Assembly: GCF_000018145.1 (NCBI RefSeq) | Contig: NC_009958.1 | Span: 1 to 64,000, forward strand | Direction: 5' to 3' | Length of the DNA stretch: 64,000 nt | Source of the DNA: Dinoroseobacter shibae DFL 12 = DSM 16493 | Lineage (GTDB): Bacteria > Pseudomonadota > Alphaproteobacteria > Rhodobacterales > Rhodobacteraceae | Part shown: positions 28,140 to 37,345 of the stretch, one piece after another | How positions within the stretch are numbered: position 1 is the stretch's first letter | Layout: each line of letters starts with the position of its first letter | Program-made: the position numbers and the translations under genes | The notes under the pieces: generated by a model | Seen by the model: the letters and a program-made list of their open reading frames with translations, nothing else | Told to the model about the DNA's origin: nothing | Databases searched by the model: none

Positions 28140-30307
28140 TCACTCCGCAGCCATCATCGGCGCCTCACTATCCGGGAGGTCAGCGGTGAAGAAGGCAGGC
28201 AGATCGACCTCATCGGTCTGGCCGGCGTCGGAACCGGGCTCAGGCGCCCCCTGCCCTTCCGCGTCGTCGAGTGCTGCAAGGTCGTGACGGCGAAGAACCT
28301 CTGACAACCAGCCGCTGCCTTTCAGCAGACGCTCGGCTTCGGTCGCCATCTCGCCCTTCTTCAGATGATCGAGGAGCTGCGCCGTCCCCTCCCCTTTCGA
28401 CTCACGCACGGCCTCGAGGATCCGGACCTTGGGTACCCGGTTCAGGTAGGTATCGGCCGTCGGCTCCCAACCCGCCTCGACCATGTCGAGATCGACCGCC
28501 TGTGCGACCAAGTCGGACTGGGCCATCCGCTTGGTCAAACCGCTGGCGGAGATACCGGCACCATAGAGATTCACCTTCTCGTGGAGCGCGTTGATTCCGA
28601 AGCTGAGGCAATGCGCGAGCAGCGACAGCCGACTCGCCTGATCAAGGGACGCCAGCTAGTCCCTAAGAGCGGCATCGTCGCCGAGCGGTAGGTCGGCTTC
28701 CCACTCCGCGTGGAAATCGTCCACCAGCTTGGCCACCACGCTGTCCTTCAGATCGCTCGCCTGCGCCGACATGTAGACGTGACGAACCGAAGCCTCGAGG
28801 CAGCAGCCGGCCAAACTGGACGTCCGGAAGGTGTCATTGACGAGCTTCAGGAGCAGCAGTGTCAACGCGACGTCAGGGGAGCGACCGACAGCTTCGCGCA
28901 GGCCAGTGTCCGGTACGCCGTCAACTCAATGACCAGCCGCTCAGGCAATGGCTTCAACGCACCATCGTCCTCGTCGTCGGGCAGGTTCGCACCAAGCGCC
29001 TGACCAGCAGAAGTAATTACCGTGCCGTGGCCGATACCATCCACATTACTCCCCGCTGAAAGCTCAGCGCCCTGCCCGTTTGCCTCCTGTTCACCGCTGT
29101 GGACGTCGGCGTCTTCCCGAGGCTCATCCTCGGGCCGCACAAAGCCCCGATAGACGGCAAGCTCGCCATAGCGATCAAGCGTCATGAAAGCCCCTGCCCG
29201 CGCGATCTCCTCATCGTCGGAGATCAACGGCCGGGCCTCGAGTTTCTCCATCGCGACTTCCAACTCGCCAAGACGTGCGTCGATCCCTTCGGGGAATTCA
29301 TCCTGGCCCTCGTATTCCTCCTCGAGCGCCCGGTATTCGGCAAGCAGCTTGGCATGGGCCGCGCCTTCGTCATCCGTCATCGGCACCGGGTCTCCGCTCA
29401 GCCGTCGCAAGCCGTGGCTGTAGCCATAGGGCAGGTCGAGCGAGACCTCGATCCATTTCCAACCTTCGGTCGCAATCGCTTCGGCTTCAGCCTGTAGCTT
29501 TTCGCTGACCAGACGATCCAGCAAGGCAGGGTCTTCCAGCCAGCCGCCATCGTCGCCCTGGAAGAGGTCGTGCAACATGGTGCCGCCAGCAACCTCATAG
29601 GCCGCGATGCCAACAAAGACGGCACGACGATCGGAGGCCCGCACCGAAGTTTCCGTCAGCATCCGCCGGATCTGATACTGCTCCTTATTCCAAGACGACT
29701 TGATCGCCTCCCAGACCTGAATCTGGCGCTCATGATCCGGATTGACCGTGAAGGCCATCAGCTGCTCCAACGTCATCTCGTCCTCGGCATAGAGCTCGAG
29801 CAGGGCAGGGGCCATGGCGGCGAGTCTCAGGCGCTGTTTGACCACCTGCGGCGTGACGAAGAAGGCGGCTGCGATCTCTTCATCGCCCTCACCCTTCTCC
29901 CGAAGCGCCACGAAGGCGCGGAACTGATCGAGCGGATGCAGGGCTGCGCGCTGCATGTTCTCAGCGAGCGAGTCGTCTTCGGCGAGGATCGCGGAAGTGG
30001 CATCCCGTACGATGCAGGGAATGGGCGTCGTCTTGGCCAGACGCTTCTGCTTCACCAGGAGTGACAGGGCCTGGAAGCGCCGACCACCAGCGGGGATTTC
30101 GAACTTGCCGGTCTAGGACACGTCATCCGCCAGAACGGCCCGAACGCTCAGGCTCTGCAGTAACGCGCGGCGGGCGATGTCTTCGGCCAGCTCCTCGACC
30201 GAGATGCCGGCCTTGATGCGCCGGACGTTGGACTGGCTCAGCACGAGCTTGCCGAAGGGAATGTCCCGGGACGGGGACAGGGTGACTTTCTGGGCAGATT
30301 TCGCCAT
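28140..30307 (-). pseudogene. Large ParB-like protein, decayed (two stops and a frameshift)
   Basis: An originally about 710-residue ParB/Spo0J-type protein of the plasmid-borne kind. The N-terminal ParB/Srx domain (IPFGKLVLSQSNVRRIKAG, then GKFEIPAGGRRFQAL and DSLAENMQRAALHPLDQF) precedes a helical domain and a C-terminal acidic region. A TAG at about 30114 interrupts the motif before TGKFEIPAGG, a 1-nt shift near 28870 separates SVAP from DVALTLLLLKL, and a TAG near 28656 precedes LASLDQASRLS. All downstream sequence is otherwise well conserved, so the decay is recent. It lies directly beyond the parS-like palindromes, on the same strand as repABC. Confidence 0.8.
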
Positions 30308-30418
30308 CAGATCTTCTCCACGACGGGCGCCGGAAGCCACTCTTTCTATCTCACATCCCGGCACCCCTCAAACCAACAAACCTTTCCCTCTCTTATTCTG
30401 ACGCCCCCGAGACATGAC

Positions 30419-30434
30419 CTTAACAGCTGTTAAG
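30419..30434. promoter_or_regulatory. parS-like palindrome 1
   Basis: The perfect 16-bp palindrome CTTAACAGCTGTTAAG. It fits the general form of repABC centromere sites (TT-N4-GC-N4-AA core). A second identical copy is 58 bp away. RepB is the presumed ligand. Confidence 0.8.
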
Positions 30435-30476
30435 TCGTCAGTCCCGAGGTGGCGGAACAGTACGTAGTCTCTCAAC

Positions 30477-30492
30477 CTTAACAGCTGTTAAG
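30477..30492. promoter_or_regulatory. parS-like palindrome 2, overlapping the repC stop
   Basis: A second identical copy of CTTAACAGCTGTTAAG, whose right half overlaps the last codons of repC (stop at 30488-30490). No other copy was noticed in the window. Confidence 0.8.
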
Positions 30493-31699
30493 CTGCAGAT
30501 CGTCGCCCAATCAATGCCATGACCATCGGCCCACAGGAAAACTCACCGGCCGCAGCTTTGGCGGTCAGAGCTCGCAAGTATCCACCAGGCGATCTGATGT
30601 CCTCAAAGCGTTCCAGCATGGCAGCAACGACGATCGACGCTTGCTCCGGACCCATGAACCGCTGGGCTTCTTCCCATGCAGACGAACTGATCCCCATAGC
30701 TGGCCGCACATGGCATGCCGCGTCGAAAAGCTGATGCCAATGCCGGATTTCGCCTTGGTAGAAGGTCTTGAGCGAGGGACATGCCGCGATCACTAGATGC
30801 AACGGGATCTTTGGCAGGTTTTTTGTGTCCTGTTCATCGACGCCAGCCACAGGCTCATCCGTGTCCACATCTGGCATGCCGGCCACCGCCCGGCTTTTTT
30901 CTAAAGCAGGTTCAAGATCTATAGATTCTTTATTTGAATTATGATGGTGACGCTCAAATTGGGCATCATTGGTGTTCATTTCTTCTGTTTCAGGGCCATC
31001 AATGATGTTGCGTGCCTGGTCAAGGAGACCTTCAAGGTCGGCTCGGTAGGCCGCGAGGTCCTCAATTGAAAGCTTGCGGCGAAGCGCGCGGGCTGTGAGG
31101 GCGGCCTTGTCGCGAAGCTGATCCCAGAAGCCTAGGCCCGGCTGCATCTCGTCTCCGAACTCCGCGAGGGCCGCGAGATCGCGTCGCATGAGGCTTACGA
31201 CCTCTCTCAGGCGCCTGACGCGCTCCTCAGCTTCACGTACGGTCTCTGCGGCCCGTGCTATCTCTTCGGACTGACAGTAGAGCGGGGAAAGATCGAAACC
31301 AAAAGCGACGCGCTCTCCGCCGTGCTTGCGGACGTAGCGCTTTCCATTGGGGCTATCACGCCGCTGGAGCAAACCAGCATCGACAAGACGCGCGAGGTGA
31401 CGACGCATCGTGGAGCAGGGCATACCATTCAGGCGCTCACAGATCGCCTTGTTCGAGGGGAAGACTACCATCTCGGCGTTTCCGCCAAGTGCATCATCTG
31501 GAAAGAAGCTGAGGAGCCCCTGCAAAACAGTCAAATCACGTTCTGACACGCCAAAGGCCGCTTGCGCCTTGGATAGCTCGCGCAGGAGTTCCCACTTGTT
31601 GACGGGTCTACCCGGAACAGAAGCCTCGGGTCGCTCAATCACGCGCAGATGGGCCTGCGAGATCGGCCGCATAAACGGCGAAATCGGTGTGTACTCCAT
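30488..31699 (-). CDS. repC: Replication initiator RepC
   Basis: A 403-residue RepC from ATG 31699 (MEYTPISPFMRPISQAH); an in-frame ATG lies 12 bp upstream. The N-terminal winged-helix replication domain includes FPSNKAICERLNGMPCSTMRRHLARLVDAGLL. The C-terminal domain reads GYLRALTAKAAAGEFSCGPMVMALIG, the standard ending of the family. RepC binds the origin, which in repABC plasmids lies within repC itself, in an AT-richer central part (here about 30890-30990). Last gene of repABC, separated from repB by about 215 bp holding a counter-transcribed RNA. Intact. Confidence 0.96.
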   Translation of the reverse strand: MEYTPISPFMRPISQAHLRVIERPEASVPGRPVNKWELLRELSKAQAAFGVSERDLTVLQGLLSFFPDDALGGNAEMVVFPSNKAICERLNGMPCSTMRRHLARLVDAGLLQRRDSPNGKRYVRKHGGERVAFGFDLSPLYCQSEEIARAAETVREAEERVRRLREVVSLMRRDLAALAEFGDEMQPGLGFWDQLRDKAALTARALRRKLSIEDLAAYRADLEGLLDQARNIIDGPETEEMNTNDAQFERHHHNSNKESIDLEPALEKSRAVAGMPDVDTDEPVAGVDEQDTKNLPKIPLHLVIAACPSLKTFYQGEIRHWHQLFDAACHVRPAMGISSSAWEEAQRFMGPEQASIVVAAMLERFEDIRSPGGYLRALTAKAAAGEFSCGPMVMALIGRRSAA

Positions 31700-31749
31700 G
31701 AAAACGTTCACGAAGGCAAAATTTCTAGGGCCCGCGAATCGCTTTGCGC

Positions 31750-31778
31750 TTGCGGGGTAGGGGCCAGAACGCTACATT
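31750..31778 (+). promoter_or_regulatory. Promoter of the counter-transcribed RNA
   Basis: TTGCGG (31750-31755), a 17-bp spacer and TACATT (31773-31778) on the strand opposite to repABC, in the repB-repC gap. Confidence 0.55.
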
Positions 31779-31784
31779 CAGAAG

Positions 31785-31876
31785 TGCGAAAACTGAGATT
31801 TTGTAGCGGGCTGATCCCGGTGCGAAACCTTAAAAAGGTCTCGTGAAGCTAGCTTCTCGGGGCCTTTTTCTTTTTT
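31785..31876 (+). ncRNA. Counter-transcribed regulatory RNA of repABC (incompatibility RNA)
   Basis: The repB-repC gap of repABC plasmids encodes a small antisense RNA that represses repC. Here a sigma70-like promoter at 31750-31778 and a strong hairpin terminator at 31832-31876 define a transcript of about 90 nt antisense to the repC leader. Start position is inferred from the -10 box. Confidence 0.75.
31832..31876 (+). terminator. Rho-independent terminator of the counter-transcribed RNA
   Basis: The left arm AAAAAGG with GAAGC pairs with GCTTC and CCTTTTT across a nearly perfect stem centred on GAAGCTAGCTTC, followed by a T-rich tail (TTTTTCTTTTTT). Confidence 0.85.
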
Positions 31877-31913
31877 GCCTGTATCGTGCCTCCTTTTTGT
31901 TGGTTGCTCTTCC

Positions 31914-32843
31914 TCAGTCTCCTGAACGCTTCCAGCGCTCATGAAGCTCGGTAATCAGCTTTGAGGCATTGCCCTCCAACCAGCTGACAAATTCAGGTTC
32001 ATCGGTAGTCAGATCGAGTTTTAGCTGCTTGCCTTGGCGACCGGTCTTGACTGTCGCAGCTCCGACACCGGGGATCTCCAAAGCAGGCGCACCCTTGCGA
32101 GGCGAACCTGCTTTCCTCTCCGCGCTCTTCGCAGCTTCCAGAACTGCGAGAAACGCACGATCAGAAACCTCATCCACCGAGCCGGAACTTTCGGACTTAG
32201 CTGCATGAGCTGCGGCTTGCAGTTGGTCTCGATCACCGTCGTAGGCACCCAAGGCCTTTTTGAGTTCTTCCCATCTTGGGCGACCAATACCGGGAGCCGC
32301 ACCAATTGCCTGGATGAGTTCCTCGCCGACTGTCCGAACGACACTCAAGAGTTGTGAAACCCCAGCTTCATGGAGGTTAAGGACTTCGGCGACACCTCGA
32401 TTGGTGCGCTCAGCCCCTTCCAAATGGTCACCGTCCAGAAGCGCCGTTGCAACAAGCGCACGTTCAATAAAGCTCAGATCACGACGCTCTTGGTTCTCGA
32501 GAAGCTGATCTCGAAGCGCTTGATCACCCTCAACTTCCGTGACGATGGCTCGAACTTTTATACCGAGTTCGCGACATGCTTCTAGGCGTCTGCGGCCATA
32601 GATCAGGTTGTAGCGATCGCCTTCCAGTGGGCGGACCAATACAGGCACACGCTGACCGTTCTTGGAGATAGAGTTCTTCAGGCCCTCAACTTCAATCTGA
32701 AGCCTGTCATCCAACCGTCCTTCGGTAACAATCTGCACCGGATCGATCTCAAATACACCGCCACGCAGTCGGCGCCCTTCAAGAGCGTCAGGAGCGTTGC
32801 GAAGGGTCTGCAGCGGCAGGCCAAGTTTAGGCTTTCTTGCCAT
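31914..32843 (-). CDS. repB: Plasmid partition protein RepB (ParB family)
   Basis: A 309-residue protein from ATG 32843 (MARKPKLGLPLQTL), overlapping the repA 3' end by 17 bp. The ParB/Srx domain contains VLVRPLEGDRYNLIYGRRRL and QLLENQERRDLSFIERALVA. A central helix-turn-helix follows (RGVAEVLNLHEAGVSQLLSV), with a C-terminal RepB dimerisation region. It binds parS palindromes (candidates at 30419 and 30477) and, with RepA, segregates the plasmid. Intact. Confidence 0.95.
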   Translation of the reverse strand: MARKPKLGLPLQTLRNAPDALEGRRLRGGVFEIDPVQIVTEGRLDDRLQIEVEGLKNSISKNGQRVPVLVRPLEGDRYNLIYGRRRLEACRELGIKVRAIVTEVEGDQALRDQLLENQERRDLSFIERALVATALLDGDHLEGAERTNRGVAEVLNLHEAGVSQLLSVVRTVGEELIQAIGAAPGIGRPRWEELKKALGAYDGDRDQLQAAAHAAKSESSGSVDEVSDRAFLAVLEAAKSAERKAGSPRKGAPALEIPGVGAATVKTGRQGKQLKLDLTTDEPEFVSWLEGNASKLITELHERWKRSGD

Positions 32844-34020
32844 TCCGCCCCCATGTGTTCTGGATGATTTCAGCGATCTCATCGTTCACTGCGTTCATGG
32901 ATTCGATCGCACGATCAAACGTCTGACGCGTGAAGTCCTTCTTGTCAGCTTCGTAGAGCGTTTGCTTGGTCAAGCCGGCATCAGAAATTGCGGTCGATTC
33001 AACCATGTGATTGGTCAGAATCGACCTCCCGAACAGTCCGCGAATGAAAGCGATGACTTCGGTTTGTGGCGCGTCGCCGACTTTGTATCGCGTTGGCAAA
33101 AAGCGCAGCCAATCGAAGCGCAGATTTGCGCCTGCATCCCTGATCACTCCCAGGAGATCCGCGGTCATTCGCAGGAATTGGGACATCGACATGAGGTCAA
33201 GCATCTGCGGATGAACCGTCACGAGGACACCCGAGGACGCGGAAAGTGCTGACATCGTCAAGAAACCAAGCTGCGGCGGGCAGTCGATCACGACAACGTC
33301 GTAGTTCGCTTCAACACTATCGAGTGCGTCATGAACTCTCGCGAAGAACGCTTTCGCTCCGCCTCGCTGGATAGCAGCAGGCGTCTCGTGCTCGAACTCC
33401 ATGAGTTCAAGGTTGCCCGGGATAAGATCAAGGCCGCGGATGTAGGTCTTGCGGATCACTTCGGCGATCGGAACCGGATCGTCATAGCGAACGGCATCAT
33501 AGAGGGTTCCGCCCTCCATAAGGTCGAGTTCTGGCTGGATTCCGTGAAGAGCCGATAGAGATGCTTGGGGGTCGAGATCGATCGCAAGAACCCTGTACCC
33601 CTTGAGCGCCAAGCGCTGAGCGAGGTGAGCAGACGTCGTCGTTTTGCCGGACCCGCCCTTGAAGTTCACCACTGAAATAACTTGAAGCTCGTCACCGTCG
33701 CGACGCCCAGGCACGTAAGTTCCAGACTTTTTTGCGGTTCCTTCAAGCGTCTGCCGGATTTCCCAGATATCGTCGAGCGTATAGCGACGATGACTTCCAG
33801 CCGTCGTCTCAACGTCAACGATCTTTCCTTCTCGATGAAGCTTCCGAAGATAGGTATGGTCGACGCCAAGGAGTTCAGCAGCTTCGCCGCTGGTCAAAGT
33901 GCGCATCACCTTCTTTGCATCCGGAGGGAAGTGTGCGGCGCGCTGAGCATGCAGGTTCGACGCGAGAAGTTCCGCGTAGTGCCCGATGGCGATGTCTAGA
34001 TCCTGCTCTAATTCGCTCAT
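32827..34020 (-). CDS. repA: Plasmid partition ATPase RepA (ParA family)
   Basis: A 397-residue protein with an N-terminal MerR-like DNA-binding region (SGEAAELLGVDHTYLRKLHREGKI), then the ParA ATPase with deviant Walker A KGGSGKTT (121-128), Walker A' LAIDLDPQAS and Walker B VVVIDCPPQLG. First gene of repABC; it represses the operon promoter, which should lie in 34021-34150. Intact. Confidence 0.96.
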   Translation of the reverse strand: MSELEQDLDIAIGHYAELLASNLHAQRAAHFPPDAKKVMRTLTSGEAAELLGVDHTYLRKLHREGKIVDVETTAGSHRRYTLDDIWEIRQTLEGTAKKSGTYVPGRRDGDELQVISVVNFKGGSGKTTTSAHLAQRLALKGYRVLAIDLDPQASLSALHGIQPELDLMEGGTLYDAVRYDDPVPIAEVIRKTYIRGLDLIPGNLELMEFEHETPAAIQRGGAKAFFARVHDALDSVEANYDVVVIDCPPQLGFLTMSALSASSGVLVTVHPQMLDLMSMSQFLRMTADLLGVIRDAGANLRFDWLRFLPTRYKVGDAPQTEVIAFIRGLFGRSILTNHMVESTAISDAGLTKQTLYEADKKDFTRQTFDRAIESMNAVNDEIAEIIQNTWGRNGKKA

Positions 34021-34154
34021 GTCTGCCCCGATCCGTGGGCGCGTTTTTTATGTGACCGCGCGGTATTTTTCGAGACTATTGCCCGACCAACCAGATTCGT
34101 GCAAGCACTTTCTAGATTTAGTGGCAATCGGTTAGGCCAACACAAGTGTGATCC

Positions 34155-35036
34155 TCAGAGGAGCCCCAGGTTTTCAGCACGCTCCAGCAGCATTCTGACT
34201 GAGGAAGGCTGCCAGCTGGTGCGACCGCGAGGGGTGCGCTCACGCATGGATTCCAGTCGGTCACAGATTGCCTGCAAGGTGATCTCGGGGTCAGCACCTT
34301 TGATTGCAGCGACAATCGCAGGCAGGCGATCGTCGGTTTCGCGACGTCCAGCGCGTCCAAGCACTTCAGCGGGCAGGAACCCGTCCCGCACATATGCCTT
34401 CACAGCGCGGAGTAAACGGCTTTGGGTCCAGTGGCGGCCGTGGGGCAGGGGGCCATTAATGATCCGCAGCACATCTTCCCAAGCCATATCCGGCCGCAGG
34501 CGCCGCACATGCGGCACCCAATCCTGCGCGGTCTCGTTCAGGCGTTCCATGTAGCCATCCTGCCGGGCAAGCCGTACCTTGCGCAGCGCGGCGGGGTCCT
34601 TGGTGCGAAGCCCAGGATTGCCACCAACGCGACCTTTGGCGCGCGCAGAGGCAAGACCCGCCTTGGTACGCTCGCGGATCAGAGCGCGTTCAAACTCGGC
34701 CGCGGCGCCCAGAACCTGCAGCGTGAACTTGCCCTGCGGCGATGCGGTGTCGATTGGATCCTGCAGGGAGCGGAAAAAAGCTCCCTTGGCTTCCAACCGC
34801 TCGATCACCTCCAGCAAGTGCGACAAGGACCGTGCAAGCCGGTCGATCCGAACGACAACCAGAGTGTCGCCCTTGCTAATGCGCTCCAAGACCCGCGCAA
34901 GCACCGGCCGGGCGCGATTGCCGCCTGAGGCGTGCTCTTCGAAAATCTCGGAACATCCCGCAGATTGAAGGGCCTCCGACTGGGGCAGGGGGGTCTGATC
35001 CTCTGTGGAAACACGGGCATAGCCTATCAGGGACAT
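34155..35036 (-). CDS. Serine recombinase with extended C-terminal domain
   Basis: A 293-residue protein from ATG 35036 (MSLIGYARVSTEDQ). The catalytic resolvase domain has the nucleophile Ser in ARVST, VVVRIDRLARSLSHLL and AAAEFERALIRERTKAG. A C-terminal extension of about 110 residues, longer than in Tn3 resolvases, contains WEDVLRIINGPLPHGRHWTQ and may be a recombinase-like DNA-binding domain. Located upstream of repA, it probably resolves plasmid multimers; that role is inferred from position. Confidence 0.88.
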   Translation of the reverse strand: MSLIGYARVSTEDQTPLPQSEALQSAGCSEIFEEHASGGNRARPVLARVLERISKGDTLVVVRIDRLARSLSHLLEVIERLEAKGAFFRSLQDPIDTASPQGKFTLQVLGAAAEFERALIRERTKAGLASARAKGRVGGNPGLRTKDPAALRKVRLARQDGYMERLNETAQDWVPHVRRLRPDMAWEDVLRIINGPLPHGRHWTQSRLLRAVKAYVRDGFLPAEVLGRAGRRETDDRLPAIVAAIKGADPEITLQAICDRLESMRERTPRGRTSWQPSSVRMLLERAENLGLL

Positions 35037-35254
35037 GAAATCGGGCCGTTTGCAATTTAAGGTATCGCTAATAAACGACCGTTTGTAAACAAATGCAAGC
35101 AAGCGCTCTCTGGTCGTGCTCCTCCAAAAACCCTTGGTTTCCTTGCGCTAAGCGCGGTCTGAGCGGTTTCACTGGCAGTCACGCTCGCATACTGTGTAAT
35201 AAGTGTCGGCAACCGCCACAAAATCATTTGGGTAATGTGCAAAACCTCAGTATT

Positions 35255-35274
35255 TTGCATATATGAATATGCAA
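35255..35274. promoter_or_regulatory. Inverted repeat across the start codon of the 35263 gene
   Basis: TTGCATAT, spacer ATGA, ATATGCAA. The start codon ATG at 35263 lies in the dyad. It could be an autoregulatory operator or an mRNA hairpin that hides the start. Confidence 0.6.
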
Positions 35275-36330
35275 GCCTCTACTTTGACTGATGATTTCGA
35301 TGACCCCCTCAACACCATCGAGGAGGATGAAGAGGCTCACGAAGACGATCTCTGGTTTCTGCCTGGGCCACTCGAGGAAGAACCGGATGATTTGCCTCCC
35401 GGGCCACGGGCGGAACCGCCAGACACTGCTGTTATCGAAAACTGGGCAAAGGCAGAAGGCATTCACGCTGCGCGACTGGCACGGGTCGCTGGACGCCTGG
35501 GTGCTCTGGATGACCGGCTACTGCGCGGTCCTGAAGGCTGGCGGCACCGCCTCGCACTGATCGAGGCAGCGGAACTCAGCTGGTTTGCAGGGGACCGGGT
35601 GAGTTCTGATCGTCTGGCGCTCTGGATATCGATGCGGCTGTCGGGTGCACAGGATGACCCGAATGCGCTGGCACGCGTTGGATGGGCTGTTCGGCGCCTG
35701 ACAGGCGGTCCGGGACCGGAGTCTGACTTGGCCGCCTTCCTGAATCGCCGCGATCCCAAGAACATTGAAGACAACGCCGAACGCTTCAAAGATCGCGCGG
35801 GCGGATGGCTGGACGTCATGGCGGCTGCGGGCGAGCTCCACCCGATCACGCGGGCTTGCATGGGCTTTCATCTCTGGAGTCTGGCGGGTCTCGGTGGGCA
35901 GGGCGACCAGATCGAAGCCGCCGTCACGGCGTCCAGGATCGCGGCCAGAGACGGAAGCGGCGCCGTCTTCGCACCGCTCGCCATGGGCGGGGCAGGGGGG
36001 CTGCGTGTTTCGGGCTTGCCACCCGAACGTTTGGCCCGCTGGCTGGATGGGATGAACAGCGCAATTCTGACGGTGATGCGAACACTTGACGATATTGAAG
36101 CGTGGACGGGTCGGGCAGAAAACGTCATGGCGCAATTGTCTGGCCGCACGCCGCTTGCCTTGCGAAGAACTTTCTCTCAATGGCCCTTGGTCTCCGCTCC
36201 AATGGCAGAAACCGTGACCGGAGCCAGTCGCGCCGCCGTTCAGCGCAATCTGGCGTGGATGGAGGCAAGGGGTTTGATCCGCGAAGTGACCGGGCAAGGG
36301 CGATATCGAATGTGGTCTCTCGACATCTGA
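35263..36330 (+). CDS. Plasmid-associated HTH protein, similar in layout to DUF1612/RHE_PE00001-type proteins
   Basis: A 355-residue protein. An acidic N-terminal stretch (DDFDDPLNTIEEDEEAHEDD) precedes a helical domain (VAGRLGALDDRLLRGPEGWRH). A C-terminal winged helix-turn-helix reads PMAETVTGASRAAVQRNLAW, then MEARGLIREVTGQGRYRMW. The overall layout resembles DUF1612/HTH proteins common beside repABC modules in Rhizobiales and Rhodobacterales. The C-terminal domain probably binds DNA; the target is unknown, but the dyad over its own start suggests autoregulation. Family assignment is from memory of the layout and is tentative. Confidence 0.6.
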   Translation: MNMQASTLTDDFDDPLNTIEEDEEAHEDDLWFLPGPLEEEPDDLPPGPRAEPPDTAVIENWAKAEGIHAARLARVAGRLGALDDRLLRGPEGWRHRLALIEAAELSWFAGDRVSSDRLALWISMRLSGAQDDPNALARVGWAVRRLTGGPGPESDLAAFLNRRDPKNIEDNAERFKDRAGGWLDVMAAAGELHPITRACMGFHLWSLAGLGGQGDQIEAAVTASRIAARDGSGAVFAPLAMGGAGGLRVSGLPPERLARWLDGMNSAILTVMRTLDDIEAWTGRAENVMAQLSGRTPLALRRTFSQWPLVSAPMAETVTGASRAAVQRNLAWMEARGLIREVTGQGRYRMWSLDI

Positions 36331-36435
36331 AAGTCGTTTCTCAGGGTTTGCGGGGTGGCTCCAATCTGTCAGCATGACAGAAATTGTCATGCTGGGATAC
36401 TACAACAAACGCAAATTTGAAATGAGGCCGTCAGC

Positions 36436-36778
36436 ATGACTTTCTCAAAAGCTGCCAATCTGTTGCGCGTCGCTGACATGGTGACCTCGCGGTATGATGG
36501 AATCCGATTGCAGGACGTGACGGACGAGTTCGCCTGTGATCACCGAACCGCACAGCGCATGATGCGTGCTTTTGAAGCAGTGTTTCCTCAGGTTAGCGTT
36601 ACCGAAGATGATCAGCGCCGCCGCCGCTGGCATTTGCCCCGCAGTGATCCTCGATGGCTGCAGGCCCAAGGACTACGTGACAGTGAATTGGCCGCACTCG
36701 AAATGGCAGAGAAACGCGCGCTTCGCGATGGCGCGCTCGAAGATGCAAAAAACATCCGCGCTTCCGCCATCGAAAAAT
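36436..36778 (+). pseudogene. WYL-type transcriptional regulator, 5' part only
   Basis: The start MTFSKAANLLRVADMVTSRYDGI is followed by an HTH (TDEFACDHRTAQRMMRAFE), as in DeoR/WYL regulators. At about codon 114 ([10 protein letters not shown]) the sequence passes into IS3 debris on the opposite strand. The WYL ligand domain is missing, so only the DNA-binding part could be made. Confidence 0.65.
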
Positions 36779-37157
36779 ATGCTGACGCCTTGCGAAGGAT
36801 CTCGTTCGCCTGGCGCAGCTCGCGGTTCTCCCGCTCTAAGGCCTTCAGCTTCTCAGCCATCTCGGTCGAAATACTGGCGCGATCTCCGCGATCAACCTCG
36901 GCCTTCTTGACCCATTTGTTCAGCGTCTGGGGAGCGCACCCGATCTTCGAGGAAATCGACAAGATCGCTCCTCTCGGGACATTGCCATGCAATGCCCTGC
37001 CGTGCAGTGGACCAGCGGCTCTCATGCTGCCCGGGATTGTCCAGAACCAGGCGAACGGCACGCTCGCGTACGTCGGGGGAACACTTGTTCGTCGTCTTGC
37101 TCATGATGCTTCGTCCTGCTCAGGAGTTGAAGCCTCCGGCAAACCCGGCGCGGTTCA
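36775..37157 (-). pseudogene. IS3-family OrfA remnant carrying a 41-bp insert
   Basis: Minus strand: [19 protein letters not shown] from 37104, then SRWS, then the 41-bp element, then [20 protein letters not shown], a coiled coil and ILRKASAYF, where it stops at the junction with the truncated regulator. orfB is absent. The outer IS end (complement TGAACCGCGCCGGG) is at about 37157. The insert shifts the frame. Confidence 0.8.
36969..37009 (-). repeat. 41-bp hairpin insertion element, variant 3 (in an IS3 orfA)
   Basis: On the coding strand: CACTGCACGGCA, arm GGGCATTGC, loop ATG, arm GCAATGTCCC with a bulged T, then GAGAGGA. It sits in a different IS family from variants 1 and 2 but has the same length, orientation and structure. 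Relative to the expected SRWSAILS frame, the net insertion is 40-41 bp. Confidence 0.85.
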
Positions 37158-37180
37158 GTGGCAGGTCACCGTTTCTTCAC

Positions 37181-37345
37181 AAGCCTCCGCCGTGCCGCGT
37201 TTTGCATCGCGGTGGCCTGTCGCATGACAGCTGAGGCCTGAGAAGATCCACATAGTGCCGCCGGCGAAGCTAAGCGGCGGCCTCGACATGGTCGTGGTGG
37301 TCCATGCAGATGCAAATGCGGCTTCGTGGGGGTGCCAGACTTTGG
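37181..37345 (+). repeat. Diverged long repeat, copy A
   Basis: About 75-80 percent identical to 44910-45078. Shared blocks include CTCCGCCGTGCCGCGTTTTG, GCGGCGGCCTCGACATGG and GATGCAAATGCGGCTTCG. In copy B the block overlaps the 3' end of the giant recombinase gene, so copy A may be what a related element left behind, or a shared attachment or end region. Confidence 0.7.
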
